DNA of 16,597 nucleotides from Candidatus Gastranaerophilales bacterium (GCA_944324205.1 CALUVK010000018.1:1-16597); one strand, 5' to 3'. Numbered from the stretch's first letter, positions 1 through 6,734 are shown. The notes: generated by a model not told the origin, from the sequence alone. Made by a program: numbers and translations.

Positions 1-375
1 ACCTTGTGAAGAACCGCCATTCTCACCATCACTACTAGCAACTCTATACTCAGAAGGCTGTATATCCAAGTCAGCCATTTTATCAGTACTTATAGTCCCT
101 TGAACAAATTCTGTAAGATTTTCCAGATATTCCTTCTGAGCATTTACATTTTTATCTGATGTTTTAAAAATACTGCTTAATCTACTTGTTTCATTTTCTG
201 TAATAATATGTTGATTCGCTACTTCCATTGTATTAATAAACTTCTTTAACGCAGGAGGAACTTTTGACTTTTGATAACTACCAACTAAGGCAGGAGCCGT
301 AAGAGCAGCAACAACACCTATTATACCAAGTGTAATCAATACTTCTGCCAATGTAAAACCGCATTTTTTAACCAT
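1..375 (-). CDS. Type IV pilin-like protein, N-terminal 125 residues (runs off window start)
   Basis: This is the 5' part of a gene whose 3' end lies outside the window. The first residues read MVKKCGFTLAEVLITLGIIG. This is a class III (type IV prepilin) signal with a short basic leader, a G6|F7 cleavage site, Glu at mature position 5, and then a hydrophobic helix to about residue 32. Prepilin peptidase would cleave and N-methylate it before assembly into a pilus or pseudopilus at the inner membrane. The visible mature domain (residues 33-125) is mostly polar and helical, without Cys. The start is set by an AGGAGAG ribosome binding site at 382-388, seven bases from the ATG. A second gene of the same class lies at 12793-13446. 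Whether this one is a major pilin, minor pilin or pseudopilin cannot be told from the fragment. Confidence 0.85.
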   Translation of the reverse strand, partial: MVKKCGFTLAEVLITLGIIGVVAALTAPALVGSYQKSKVPPALKKFINTMEVANQHIITENETSRLSSIFKTSDKNVNAQKEYLENLTEFVQGTISTDKMADLDIQPSEYRVASSDGENGGSSQG

Positions 376-405
376 ATAAAACTCTCCTATTCTTGTAACC
401 ATTGT

Positions 406-434
406 ATTATAGTATATCGAAACTAATTTGTAAA
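406..434 (-). promoter_or_regulatory. Promoter of the pilin-like gene
   Basis: Read on the minus strand, TTTACA (434-429) and TATAAT (411-406) are separated by exactly 17 bases. This is a near-consensus sigma-70 promoter. The predicted start near 399 leaves a leader of about 24 bases that contains the AGGAGAG ribosome binding site. Confidence 0.65.
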
Positions 435-510
435 CATTTATATTATTTACACCGGTGTTGAAAATATAACAAAATGTAACAATTTAGCAATTTTTATAAA
501 AAATAAGTTT

Positions 511-516
511 TATAAT
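511..516 (+). promoter_or_regulatory. Possible -10 box for the HEAGH membrane protein gene
   Basis: TATAAT at 511-516 would start transcription near 523, giving a leader of about 24 bases before the ATG at 547. No convincing -35 box or extended -10 is seen. In such AT-rich DNA a lone TATAAT is weak evidence. Confidence 0.3.
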
Positions 517-546
517 AAATAAGTGTAGTTTTGGATATATGCATGA

Positions 547-1332
547 ATGGTTAACTCATATTATTACAATGGAAATGAATATATACCAAAAGATGCAAAT
601 GCAGGGTCAACAGGATTCATACTGGCCAGCTTGGCATCTTCAGCTATTATGGGAACATTACCGGCGTTTGCAAAACCTTTTAACAAACAATTAATAAAAG
701 AACACAGCCAAAATCACTTATACAAAGATGCTTTTGAAAAGTCTCTTGAGGTTTCAGGACTTGATAAAAAAGGAGTAGAAATTATACCTGCTCAATATTT
801 AAACGATATGAGCGATGTTTTTTGCGGACAAAATGCTTATTATACACCAAAGCGAAAAACCATTACTATAAATACGGATAAAATATCTATTGCAGGGTTT
901 CACGAAGCTGGACACGCTTTAAATGATTTAAAAGGTAAGTTTGGGAAAATACTAAGTAAACTCCGATATCCGGGTTATGTTGCAGCTGCTTGGATGGGAT
1001 TTGTTGCAATGTTTTCACGCCCTAAACCTAAAGATGCACCTAAAGATGTTATCGATCATATAAAAGATAATTGTGGAAAAATTGCTTTCGCCTGCTGGCT
1101 GCCAACAGTTTTAGAAGAAGGCATGGCTAGTTATAAAGGAATTAAACTTGCCAGAAAAACAGGACTTGCAGAACCTCTTATTAAAAATATGAAAAAACTT
1201 TATGCTAAAGCATTGCTCACATACGCGGGAAGAGCAACTGCAACCGGACTTGCTGTTGGGGCTGCAAGTATGATAATGGATTATTTTACCAGACCTAAAA
1301 AAGTAGAAATTCCGAAATTTAGCTTATTTTGA
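547..1332 (+). CDS. Membrane-associated putative zinc metalloprotease (HEAGH motif), unknown family
   Basis: This 261-residue protein has no name I recognise. It carries HEAGH at residues 119-123, an HExxH zinc-binding signature preceded by a hydrophobic turn (IAGF). About 70 residues later comes VLEEGMASYKG, whose E191-x-x-A194-S195 resembles the ExxA(D/S) helix that supplies the third zinc ligand in gluzincins such as the M48 family. Hydrophobic stretches lie at about 21-41, 142-157 and 224-245, so it is probably membrane-bound with the active site between them. The start is the first ATG after an in-frame TGA (544-546). The ribosome binding site is weak (GGAT at 533-536). The gene ends inside the 3' end of the convergent gene at 1324-2316. 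Protease activity is inferred from the motif only, and other HExxH-containing proteins are inactive. Confidence 0.75.
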   Translation: MVNSYYYNGNEYIPKDANAGSTGFILASLASSAIMGTLPAFAKPFNKQLIKEHSQNHLYKDAFEKSLEVSGLDKKGVEIIPAQYLNDMSDVFCGQNAYYTPKRKTITINTDKISIAGFHEAGHALNDLKGKFGKILSKLRYPGYVAAAWMGFVAMFSRPKPKDAPKDVIDHIKDNCGKIAFACWLPTVLEEGMASYKGIKLARKTGLAEPLIKNMKKLYAKALLTYAGRATATGLAVGAASMIMDYFTRPKKVEIPKFSLF

Positions 1333-2316
1333 TAAAATTTTTTCTACTTCTTGCCCTTTATCATCTAAAATTCGTATACCTGAACGTATGCCATCATTAT
1401 AAACCGGCTCATAAGTATTAATTAATTTAAAGTCTGATGAATAAACTGATTCTTTTGTTTTATCCCCATTTTCTCCAAATTCACTTATAATAGTAATACT
1501 TTCAGCAGGATTTGTTGAGTTAAAATATATAAATCTCGAAATTTCTGGCCCACTATATCCGATTGAAACACTTGCCTTTGTGCTCCCATCCTGATTATAA
1601 GATATGTGCTCTTCTCTCAGATTGGTTTCATTATCAATAATTTCTTTTCTTATTGAAACAACTTTATTATCACCATCCCTCATCTCATACTTTATAGGCT
1701 GTTCCGAGGAGTAATTCCAGATTTCTGTATATTCAATCGTCTTATCCGGACTATATTTTATATGCTTTACAGGACGTTTAGCTTCATCCATATCTTCATA
1801 TTCCCAAATATCATCTTCTGACTCATCCCCAGCAATATAGGAACTAAATGGTATATCCGTTTCTGCCTCATTGTCTAAAGATATAAATTTCAAATCAATA
1901 TTATGCCTGCTGTCAGAAGGATTTTCCACAAGCATAAGAACTTTATTATCTAGCTTCTTTATCATATAAATATTTCTTGCAGCCCCTATTATATCATCCA
2001 CATTTTCACGCACATCTTCAGGCAAATCTGCAAGTTCTGCAACCCCAGAAAGAGGCAATTGATTATTTGGAAGGGATGAATACATATCAGCCTTACGAAT
2101 AATCTCTTTAGGAATAACAGGCATGTTCACCTCTGCTTTAACATTTTTCGGCGCCTCTTGAATTGATACAACTTGTTTCTGGGAATTTTCTTCTACTATT
2201 TTTAGAGAACTATGTTTACTAATTTCTGGCTTTGTCTTTTTTGGGAATAAAATTATAACTATAGAAATCGCAATAATCACGAAAATAATAGTTCCGACGA
2301 AAACTGATCTTTTCAT
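1324..2316 (-). CDS. Hypothetical single-pass membrane-anchored extracytoplasmic protein
   Basis: This 330-residue protein of unknown function starts with a basic tip and one hydrophobic segment at residues 5-24 with no Cys (not a lipoprotein) and no clear signal peptidase site. It is best read as a signal anchor with about 300 residues outside the cytoplasm. The outer part is acidic, Ser/Asn/Asp rich and predicted beta-rich. From about residue 195 onward it contains loosely repeated strand-turn-strand units with D-G or N-G turns (DGDNK, QDGS, GENGDK, DDKGQ). These recall YwqK/MORN-type toxin-antitoxin or surface repeats, though too weakly for an assignment. The start is supported by AGGGGG just upstream. 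The gene has its own TTGATA-N17-TATAAT promoter, divergent from nanE. It overlaps the HEAGH gene tail by nine bases. Confidence 0.75.
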   Translation of the reverse strand: MKRSVFVGTIIFVIIAISIVIILFPKKTKPEISKHSSLKIVEENSQKQVVSIQEAPKNVKAEVNMPVIPKEIIRKADMYSSLPNNQLPLSGVAELADLPEDVRENVDDIIGAARNIYMIKKLDNKVLMLVENPSDSRHNIDLKFISLDNEAETDIPFSSYIAGDESEDDIWEYEDMDEAKRPVKHIKYSPDKTIEYTEIWNYSSEQPIKYEMRDGDNKVVSIRKEIIDNETNLREEHISYNQDGSTKASVSIGYSGPEISRFIYFNSTNPAESITIISEFGENGDKTKESVYSSDFKLINTYEPVYNDGIRSGIRILDDKGQEVEKILSK

Positions 2317-2342
2317 GTTTCCCCCTAAAATATTCTATCTAT

Positions 2343-2371
2343 ATTATAAATTTGTTTTAATATTTTATCAA
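2343..2371 (-). promoter_or_regulatory. Promoter of the single-TM surface protein gene
   Basis: On the minus strand TTGATA (2371-2366) and TATAAT (2348-2343) are 17 bases apart, close to the sigma-70 consensus. The predicted start is near 2336, 20 bases before the ATG. The -35 box is the reverse face of the bases that serve as the -35 of the nanE promoter. Confidence 0.6.
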
Positions 2372-2392
2372 CACTATTCTTTATGATAAAAT
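2365..2392 (+). promoter_or_regulatory. nanE promoter with extended -10, apparently leaderless
   Basis: TTATCA (2365-2370), a 16-base spacer and the extended -10 TGATAAAAT (2384-2392) place the predicted transcription start at 2399, which is the A of the nanE ATG. No ribosome binding site is visible before that ATG, consistent with a leaderless mRNA. The call is inferred from spacing alone. Confidence 0.5.
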
Positions 2393-2398
2393 TCAAAT

Positions 2399-3079
2399 AT
2401 GGATATTATCGAAAATTTAAAAGGGAAAATAATAGTATCATGTCAGGCAATGCCAAAGGAACCATTATACAAAGAAGAATGTATGTATGCGATGATGCAA
2501 TCTGCAGTAAATGGTGGCGCCGGAGGACTTAGAGTTGCCGGTGCAAGAGATGTAAAAAATGCAAAAACTTTTGGGCTACCGGTTATTGGTCTTACTAAAC
2601 CTGAAAAACTGCCTGTGAATTGGAAAGAAATTGTATATATCACCCCTGGAATAGAAGATGTAGAAAAATTAATTGCAGCTGGTGCCGATATTATCGCTTT
2701 TGATGGAACAGCACGACATCATAAAAATTGTACATTAAAAGAAATTATAGATACAATCCATAAAAATGCAAGAATTGCGATGGCCGACATTTCAACACTT
2801 GAAGAAGGTATTAGCAGTGCTGAATTAGGTGCAGATATTATATCTACTACACTTGCCGGATATACGATAGAATCAGGAGAACCCACTATTGGACCAGATT
2901 TCGAGCTTTTAAAAAAACTTATTATGAAAATAAATAAACCTATTATCTTAGAAGGACGCATATGGCACCCGGAAGAAGTAAAAGAAGCGTTTTTATTAGG
3001 CGCACACTCTGTTGTTATTGGTTCTGCCATAACAAGACCGCAGATTATAACTAAAAGATTTTTGGAGGGATTGGTATGA
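2399..3079 (+). CDS. nanE: N-acetylmannosamine-6-phosphate 2-epimerase
   Basis: NanE converts ManNAc-6-phosphate to GlcNAc-6-phosphate in the cytoplasm, feeding sialic acid or ManNAc carbon into the amino-sugar pathway. The 226 residues are full length for this TIM-barrel family and collinear with it. They carry the N-terminal IIVSCQAMP, the GGAGGLRV loop (39-46), IGLTK with the likely catalytic Lys67, MADISTLEEG (128-137), TTLAGYT, LEGR with the likely catalytic Glu185, and VVIGSAITRP near the end. The gene starts the operon nanE-nanK-small ORF. Its stop codon overlaps the next start (ATGA at 3076-3079), so the two are probably translationally coupled. No ribosome binding site precedes the ATG, and the promoter spacing suggests a leaderless transcript. 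No nanA lyase or transporter is visible in the window. Confidence 0.95.
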   Translation: MDIIENLKGKIIVSCQAMPKEPLYKEECMYAMMQSAVNGGAGGLRVAGARDVKNAKTFGLPVIGLTKPEKLPVNWKEIVYITPGIEDVEKLIAAGADIIAFDGTARHHKNCTLKEIIDTIHKNARIAMADISTLEEGISSAELGADIISTTLAGYTIESGEPTIGPDFELLKKLIMKINKPIILEGRIWHPEEVKEAFLLGAHSVVIGSAITRPQIITKRFLEGLV

Positions 3080-3957
3080 AAAAAGCTTTAGCTTTTGATA
3101 TTGGTGGAACAAAGATTTACAGTGCAATTGTCGATGAAGAAGGAAAAATTATTACTGATATTGAAAAATTTGCTACACCTAAGACTATTGATGGAATTAA
3201 ACAAGTTTTAAAAAAACAAATCTCCAAATTTGAAAATGAAGTTGATATAATAGCAGTTGCTACAGCCGGTGATGTTAATAATACGAATAATGCTGTAATT
3301 GGAGCTACAGGCAACCTGGTTAAAGGATATTACACAATAAATTTCCAAGAACTTAGCAACAAAAGAGTTTTTTTAGAAAACGATGCAAATGCTGCCGCTT
3401 GGGCTGAATATAGAATCGGAGCATCAAAAGATACTGATATTTCTATTATGCTAACCTTTGGAACAGGAGTCGGCGGCGGAATAATTATTAATAATAAATT
3501 ATTTAAAGGAAAATCAGGTGCCGCCGGAGGAATGCACTTTAAAATGTTTTCAGATAAGCGGAGAAAATGCACCTGCGGTAGCTGGGATTGCTATGAAGCA
3601 TACACATCAGGTACCGGACTAAAAAGAAGCGCAGAAGAATCTCTAAATGATCCTAATGTCACAACATACGATGTTATTGATGGGGTTAAAAATAACAATA
3701 ACAAAATGCTTGAAATATTTAATATGTGGCAAGAATATATCGCAATAGGCATTACCGGACTTGTTAAATTATTTGATCCAGATTGCATTGTTTTATCGGG
3801 TTCTATGGCACAATTCATTGACATAAAAAAAATTGAAGAAGAAGTTAATAGTGATAATATTACAACACCTGTTTCTATAAGACTTGCTAAGACAGGAAAT
3901 TATGCAGGTATGATAGGAGTCTCTCTTTTAGCTTTGGAGGATATACACAATGGGTAA
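3076..3957 (+). CDS. nanK: ROK-family sugar kinase, probable N-acetylmannosamine kinase
   Basis: This 293-residue protein is a full-length ROK kinase. It has the N-terminal phosphate loop AFDIGGTKI (6-14), the catalytic Asp103 in ENDANAAA, the nucleotide-binding GTGVGGGIIIN (129-139), and the ROK zinc motif with His154, Cys165, Cys167 and Cys172, followed by Glu174 in YEAYTSG. Coupling to nanE (4-base overlap, GGAGG ribosome binding site at 3063-3067) makes ManNAc the likely substrate, converted to ManNAc-6-phosphate, the NanE substrate. One oddity is that the position three residues before the zinc His, normally a sugar-contacting Glu in the ExGH motif, is Gly151 here (GAAGGMH). Specificity could therefore be altered, and a glucokinase or another hexosamine kinase is an alternative. 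The kinase fold is certain, the substrate is inferred. Confidence 0.85.
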   Translation: MKKALAFDIGGTKIYSAIVDEEGKIITDIEKFATPKTIDGIKQVLKKQISKFENEVDIIAVATAGDVNNTNNAVIGATGNLVKGYYTINFQELSNKRVFLENDANAAAWAEYRIGASKDTDISIMLTFGTGVGGGIIINNKLFKGKSGAAGGMHFKMFSDKRRKCTCGSWDCYEAYTSGTGLKRSAEESLNDPNVTTYDVIDGVKNNNNKMLEIFNMWQEYIAIGITGLVKLFDPDCIVLSGSMAQFIDIKKIEEEVNSDNITTPVSIRLAKTGNYAGMIGVSLLALEDIHNG

Positions 3958-4165
3958 GGCTAAAAGAAGAAGTCTGAAACTTGGAATTCATGACAAATTC
4001 CAATATATGACAAGAGACGATGCTTTAAAAGCTGTCATAAAAAATATTGAAAATAAAAATGATGTAATTGATACTATTACGTTGTTTGGTTTCACAGCAG
4101 AAGAAATGCTTGAAGCTGGTGCCGCATGGGAAGATGTAATGGCTTTTGGAGGATTTGTCGGCTAA
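3950..4165 (+). CDS. Small hypothetical protein at the end of the nan operon
   Basis: This is a 71-residue protein I do not recognise. A GGAGG ribosome binding site (3936-3942 region) precedes the ATG, and the gene overlaps the end of the kinase gene by eight bases, which supports real translation and coupling. The N-terminus is strongly basic (KAKRRSLKLG). The remainder looks like three short helices, with an acidic one near the end (TAEEMLEAGAAWEDVMAF). There is no membrane segment, Cys or signal peptide. The C-terminal pattern LFGFTAEEMLEAG resembles a small helical interaction or DNA/RNA-binding module, but nothing decisive is seen. The last codons contain the -35 box of the downstream UbiA gene promoter. 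Confidence 0.7.
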   Translation: MGKAKRRSLKLGIHDKFQYMTRDDALKAVIKNIENKNDVIDTITLFGFTAEEMLEAGAAWEDVMAFGGFVG

Positions 4166-4182
4166 AGAAATTATGGTATAAT
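4155..4182 (+). promoter_or_regulatory. Promoter of the UbiA-family gene, extended -10, apparently leaderless
   Basis: TTGTCG (4155-4160), a 16-base spacer and the extended -10 TGGTATAAT (4174-4182) predict a start at 4189, exactly the A of the ATG that begins the prenyltransferase. No ribosome binding site lies between the -10 and the ATG. Confidence 0.6.
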
Positions 4183-4188
4183 ATTCTT

Positions 4189-5157
4189 ATGCTTAATCTT
4201 ATATCAACTATTCTGGAATGCTCAAGAGTTTTTTCACTCCCAATGACAATTATGTCATGGCTGGTAATTTTTACATATTCAGTTTTTGTTTCCGGCAATA
4301 TAAAATATGGATTAATAGCATTTTTAGGGGTCTGTTTTGCTCATCTTGCTGCAAATATTTTAGATGACTATTTTGACTACAAAGCATTAATTAAACAGGT
4401 AAATTTTGACAAAAAAGCATACTTAAAAAATTCACAAAAAACAAAATGCAGATACTTAATATCAGGTAGAGTTCAGACTTACCAAATACTTACTTTAGCC
4501 TTCTTATATCTTTTATTAGCGGGAACTGCCGGACTTTATCTATTCATAAAGTGCGGAATCGGAGTATTTTATTTTGCTTTAGCCGGCGGAATAATAACAC
4601 TTACATATTCATTCCTTTCCAGAATAAGACTTTCAGAGATAGCCGTTGCATTAGCATATGGACCTGCATTATTTGGAGGGATTTATTATGTTATGACAAA
4701 AACATATTCCTGGGAAGTTTTTGTTTTATCGGTTCCAACAATGCTTATTACAGTTGTATTACTCTATATCCACACAATTATGGACTTTAATTTTGACATA
4801 AACGAAGGACACAAAACGATTGCGAATAAATTTAAAACTCCTTTAGATTCACTTATTCTTTTAAAATGGCTCCTAATTTGTGCATATGCTTCTCTTGTAT
4901 TATTGTGTATTTTTGATATCTTAGACTGGCAAGTCTTTATAGTTTATGCAACAATACCACTTGCTGTAGATTTATATAACTCTTTAAAAGAATTTACAAA
5001 AGATCCTGAATCTATCCCACAAAAAAAATGGTATCATTTTCCAATGGAAAATATGATGAATGCTCCAAGTTTTATGATGAGAATTTATCAATCCAGAAAT
5101 CTTATGATTTACTTTGCAACTCTTTTAAGTATAGCGACATTTCTAGCTTTAAGATGA
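4189..5157 (+). CDS. UbiA-family membrane prenyltransferase (MenA-like)
   Basis: This 322-residue integral membrane protein has the two aspartate motifs of the UbiA superfamily. The first is NILDDYFDY (56-64, with D59, D60 and D63), which binds prenyl diphosphate through Mg2+. The second is D199-x3-D203 followed by NEGHKT. About eight to nine hydrophobic helices are spread over 15-320. The family attaches an isoprenoid chain to an aromatic or other acceptor. The MenA-type spacing (DDYFDYK) points toward a quinone-like pathway, but the acceptor is unknown. The long polar loop at 268-300 (KDPESIPQKKWYHF) is unusual. The open frame extends upstream to 4126, but that extension lies in the preceding gene and has no ribosome binding site. 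The ATG at 4189 coincides with the predicted transcription start, so I chose it. Confidence 0.85.
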   Translation: MLNLISTILECSRVFSLPMTIMSWLVIFTYSVFVSGNIKYGLIAFLGVCFAHLAANILDDYFDYKALIKQVNFDKKAYLKNSQKTKCRYLISGRVQTYQILTLAFLYLLLAGTAGLYLFIKCGIGVFYFALAGGIITLTYSFLSRIRLSEIAVALAYGPALFGGIYYVMTKTYSWEVFVLSVPTMLITVVLLYIHTIMDFNFDINEGHKTIANKFKTPLDSLILLKWLLICAYASLVLLCIFDILDWQVFIVYATIPLAVDLYNSLKEFTKDPESIPQKKWYHFPMENMMNAPSFMMRIYQSRNLMIYFATLLSIATFLALR

Positions 5158-5196
5158 AATTTTTAAGATTTTGATTTACATAATTTATAAAACAGG

Positions 5197-5225
5197 TTTA
5201 AATTTAAAAAAGTTATTGTTATAAT
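5197..5225 (+). promoter_or_regulatory. Promoter of tRNA-Ser
   Basis: TTTAAA (5197-5202), a 17-base spacer and the extended -10 TGTTATAAT (5217-5225) predict a start near 5232, 15 bases before the tRNA. The 5158-5246 gap holds nothing else that I can recognise. Confidence 0.6.
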
Positions 5226-5246
5226 TAATAGAAAAAATTGAATTTA

Positions 5247-5334
5247 GGAGAAGTGTCCGAGAGGTTTAAGGTGCAAATCTCGAAAATTTGTGGGGGCCTA
5301 AAGCCCCCCGCGGGTTCGAATCCCGCCTTCTCCG
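5247..5334 (+). tRNA. tRNA-Ser (anticodon CGA)
   Basis: This is an 88-base class II tRNA. The acceptor arms GGAGAAG (5247-5253) and CTTCTCC (5327-5333) pair fully, with discriminator G5334. The anticodon stem CAAAT/ATTTG encloses the loop CTCGAAA, giving anticodon CGA, which reads UCG. The long variable arm forms a GGGGGC/GCCCCC stem, as expected for serine. The T arm is GCGGG-TTCGAAT-CCCGC. The 3' CCA is not encoded. The gene is followed three bases later by the end of the convergent GtrA-like gene. Confidence 0.95.
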
Positions 5335-5337
5335 ATT

Positions 5338-5739
5338 TTAAATTCTTTTAACTTTAAATGCAAATTTTTTAAATAATACATATGTAAATATAGCAGCTAT
5401 AAAAGTAGCAATGATTTGTGCAATAAAAACATTCAAATGCACAACTTTTACAATAAATTCTAATAAACCTGCATTAATTAAATAACTAAAAAACCATGTT
5501 GTACAACATTTAACATATTCCTTAACCCAGTTTCCTCCGCCTTTAAAAACAAGAAATTTCTGAGTTGTAAAAGACACAACAGAAGATATAGCCCAGGCAA
5601 GCGCCAAGGCAAATTGATACACCTCGGCTCCCAGAATCAGGCATATTAATGAATAAATAATATAAGAAACACCAGCATTAAAACCACCTACAAGTAAAAA
5701 CCTTATTTTGTCTGAAATCTTAAACCAATGCTCTTTCAT
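5338..5739 (-). CDS. GtrA-like four-helix membrane protein
   Basis: This 133-residue protein fits the GtrA family in length and layout. It has four membrane helices at about 12-35, 41-63, 76-98 and 103-124. The family-typical start of helix 1 (RFLLVGGFNAGVSYIIY) and an FKKFAFK tail after helix 4 are both present. GtrA proteins are thought to help move undecaprenyl-linked sugars across the inner membrane or otherwise assist cell-surface polysaccharide synthesis. No flippase or glycosyltransferase partner lies next to it, so the partner is unknown. The ribosome binding site is poor (a GAGAG about 16 bases upstream). A minus-strand extended -10 TGTTATTAT at 5793-5785 could be its promoter. The 3' end lies three bases from tRNA-Ser. 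Confidence 0.85.
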   Translation of the reverse strand: MKEHWFKISDKIRFLLVGGFNAGVSYIIYSLICLILGAEVYQFALALAWAISSVVSFTTQKFLVFKGGGNWVKEYVKCCTTWFFSYLINAGLLEFIVKVVHLNVFIAQIIATFIAAIFTYVLFKKFAFKVKRI

Positions 5740-5784
5740 CTTTAACTTTACAACTCTCTTTCATATACTCCTAAGTTTTCTAAT

Positions 5785-5793
5785 ATAATAACA
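5785..5793 (-). promoter_or_regulatory. Possible extended -10 for the GtrA-like gene
   Basis: Minus-strand TGTTATTAT would start transcription near 5778, about 38 bases before the ATG at 5739. There is no convincing -35. It lies directly downstream of the terminator at 5799-5835. Confidence 0.35.
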
Positions 5794-5798
5794 CAAAA

Positions 5799-5835
5799 AA
5801 ATTCCCCAAAACTGCTATACAATTTTGGGGAATTT
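5799..5835 (-). terminator. Rho-independent terminator of the two-gene hypothetical operon
   Basis: Perfect 13-base arms (AAATTCCCCAAAA at 5799-5811 and its complement at 5823-5835) enclose an 11-base loop. Read on the minus strand the hairpin is followed by a run of T's (complement of 5794-5800). It starts three bases after the stop codon of the gene at 5839-6717. Confidence 0.85.
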
Positions 5836-5838
5836 CAT

Positions 5839-6717
5839 TTAAATAAGCCCTTTAATATAACTTAAAATAAAAGCCTTGTTTGTAGGCAGTTCAGCTGCAC
5901 GCCCCATCATCTTCATTATTTCTCCTATTGAAATAAGTTTATGAGGCAAACATACAAACTTGGTCTTTATCGTCTCTAAACTATGATTAAAGAGTTCATC
6001 CAATGCTAAATCAGGATTTCTTAAATCACGGCGACTTATGTCTATAAGAGCCCCTGATTTTCTCAAATTTTGCAGTAATGAAATCTCCTTTGTGTTTTTT
6101 GCTTGAGTTTTATAAACAGCATCAGCAGATTCTCTCAATTGATCATAACGTTGAAAATCCTGATAAGTTTTTATTGCTGCAGCAGAGACTTTGTCAAACT
6201 CATTATTCATAGCATTAACGGCTTCTACTCTATCATACTGGCTTGAAAAGAATCCTAACGGAATATCATCCGCATAACGTTTATAAATAGAACCACTTTC
6301 ATAAACATCGCTTATTGTATTGTTTAACCCGGACTTAATACTTTGATATTTATTGTTTTTCATCTCTAAGAATACGTCTAACTTTCTATTCTGAACCTTT
6401 AGGGATTCTTCCCTATTCATGGCTGGAACTTCAGTAATCACTGTACGCATTTTTCCATCCGAGTGTTTGTAATAAGACTCAGTTCCGAAAATATCTTTTG
6501 AATTTTCAGAATCTTCTGAAAATTTTGTATAAATTTCTTCGTTATCCGGTAAATGATCAGAAAAAACATCTATTTTTTCTTTTATTGCCATTTTAGATGT
6601 ATTATTCTTTTCCCAACTGTAAGGACTATATTCCATTAACCAATTACCATTATTCTGAGCGGTCTTATCTGTAAATAACCCTTTAAAGTTTGTTGTACTA
6701 ATTGCATTAATTTTCAT
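5839..6717 (-). CDS. Hypothetical protein with N-terminal MKI...NFKG motif (second of pair)
   Basis: This 292-residue soluble-looking protein of unknown function has no membrane helix and no classical signal peptide. It opens MKINAISTTNFKG, a pattern shared with the neighbouring gene product. Residues 100-215 are rich in Lys, Glu, Asn and Gln and look helical or coiled-coil. The C-terminal part (245-292) is more hydrophobic and compact. The start is supported by GGAG at 6728-6725, seven bases from the ATG. It follows the gene at 6735-7928 with a 17-base gap and shares its transcript, which ends at the terminator 5799-5835. I recall similar openings in hypothetical proteins of gut Melainabacteria, but this was not searched. 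Confidence 0.75.
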   Translation of the reverse strand: MKINAISTTNFKGLFTDKTAQNNGNWLMEYSPYSWEKNNTSKMAIKEKIDVFSDHLPDNEEIYTKFSEDSENSKDIFGTESYYKHSDGKMRTVITEVPAMNREESLKVQNRKLDVFLEMKNNKYQSIKSGLNNTISDVYESGSIYKRYADDIPLGFFSSQYDRVEAVNAMNNEFDKVSAAAIKTYQDFQRYDQLRESADAVYKTQAKNTKEISLLQNLRKSGALIDISRRDLRNPDLALDELFNHSLETIKTKFVCLPHKLISIGEIMKMMGRAAELPTNKAFILSYIKGLI

Positions 6718-6734
6718 AATCTTACTCCAAATAA

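Noticed and set aside
2719..3030. Minus-strand open frame inside nanE, and similar long frames opposite nanK, ugd, nifS and nifU
   Set aside because: They are antisense to well-supported genes, have no ribosome binding sites, and their sequences are typical reverse-strand artefacts.
4126..4188. Upstream extension of the UbiA reading frame (21 more codons beginning at 4126)
   Set aside because: It overlaps the preceding 71-residue gene, lacks a ribosome binding site, has sequence unlike a membrane protein start, and lies before the predicted transcription start at 4189.
5720..5764. Short minus-strand frame MKESCKVKDERALV overlapping the GtrA start
   Set aside because: The GGAG lies only three bases from its ATG, and nothing else indicates translation. 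It could be an uORF but support is too thin.
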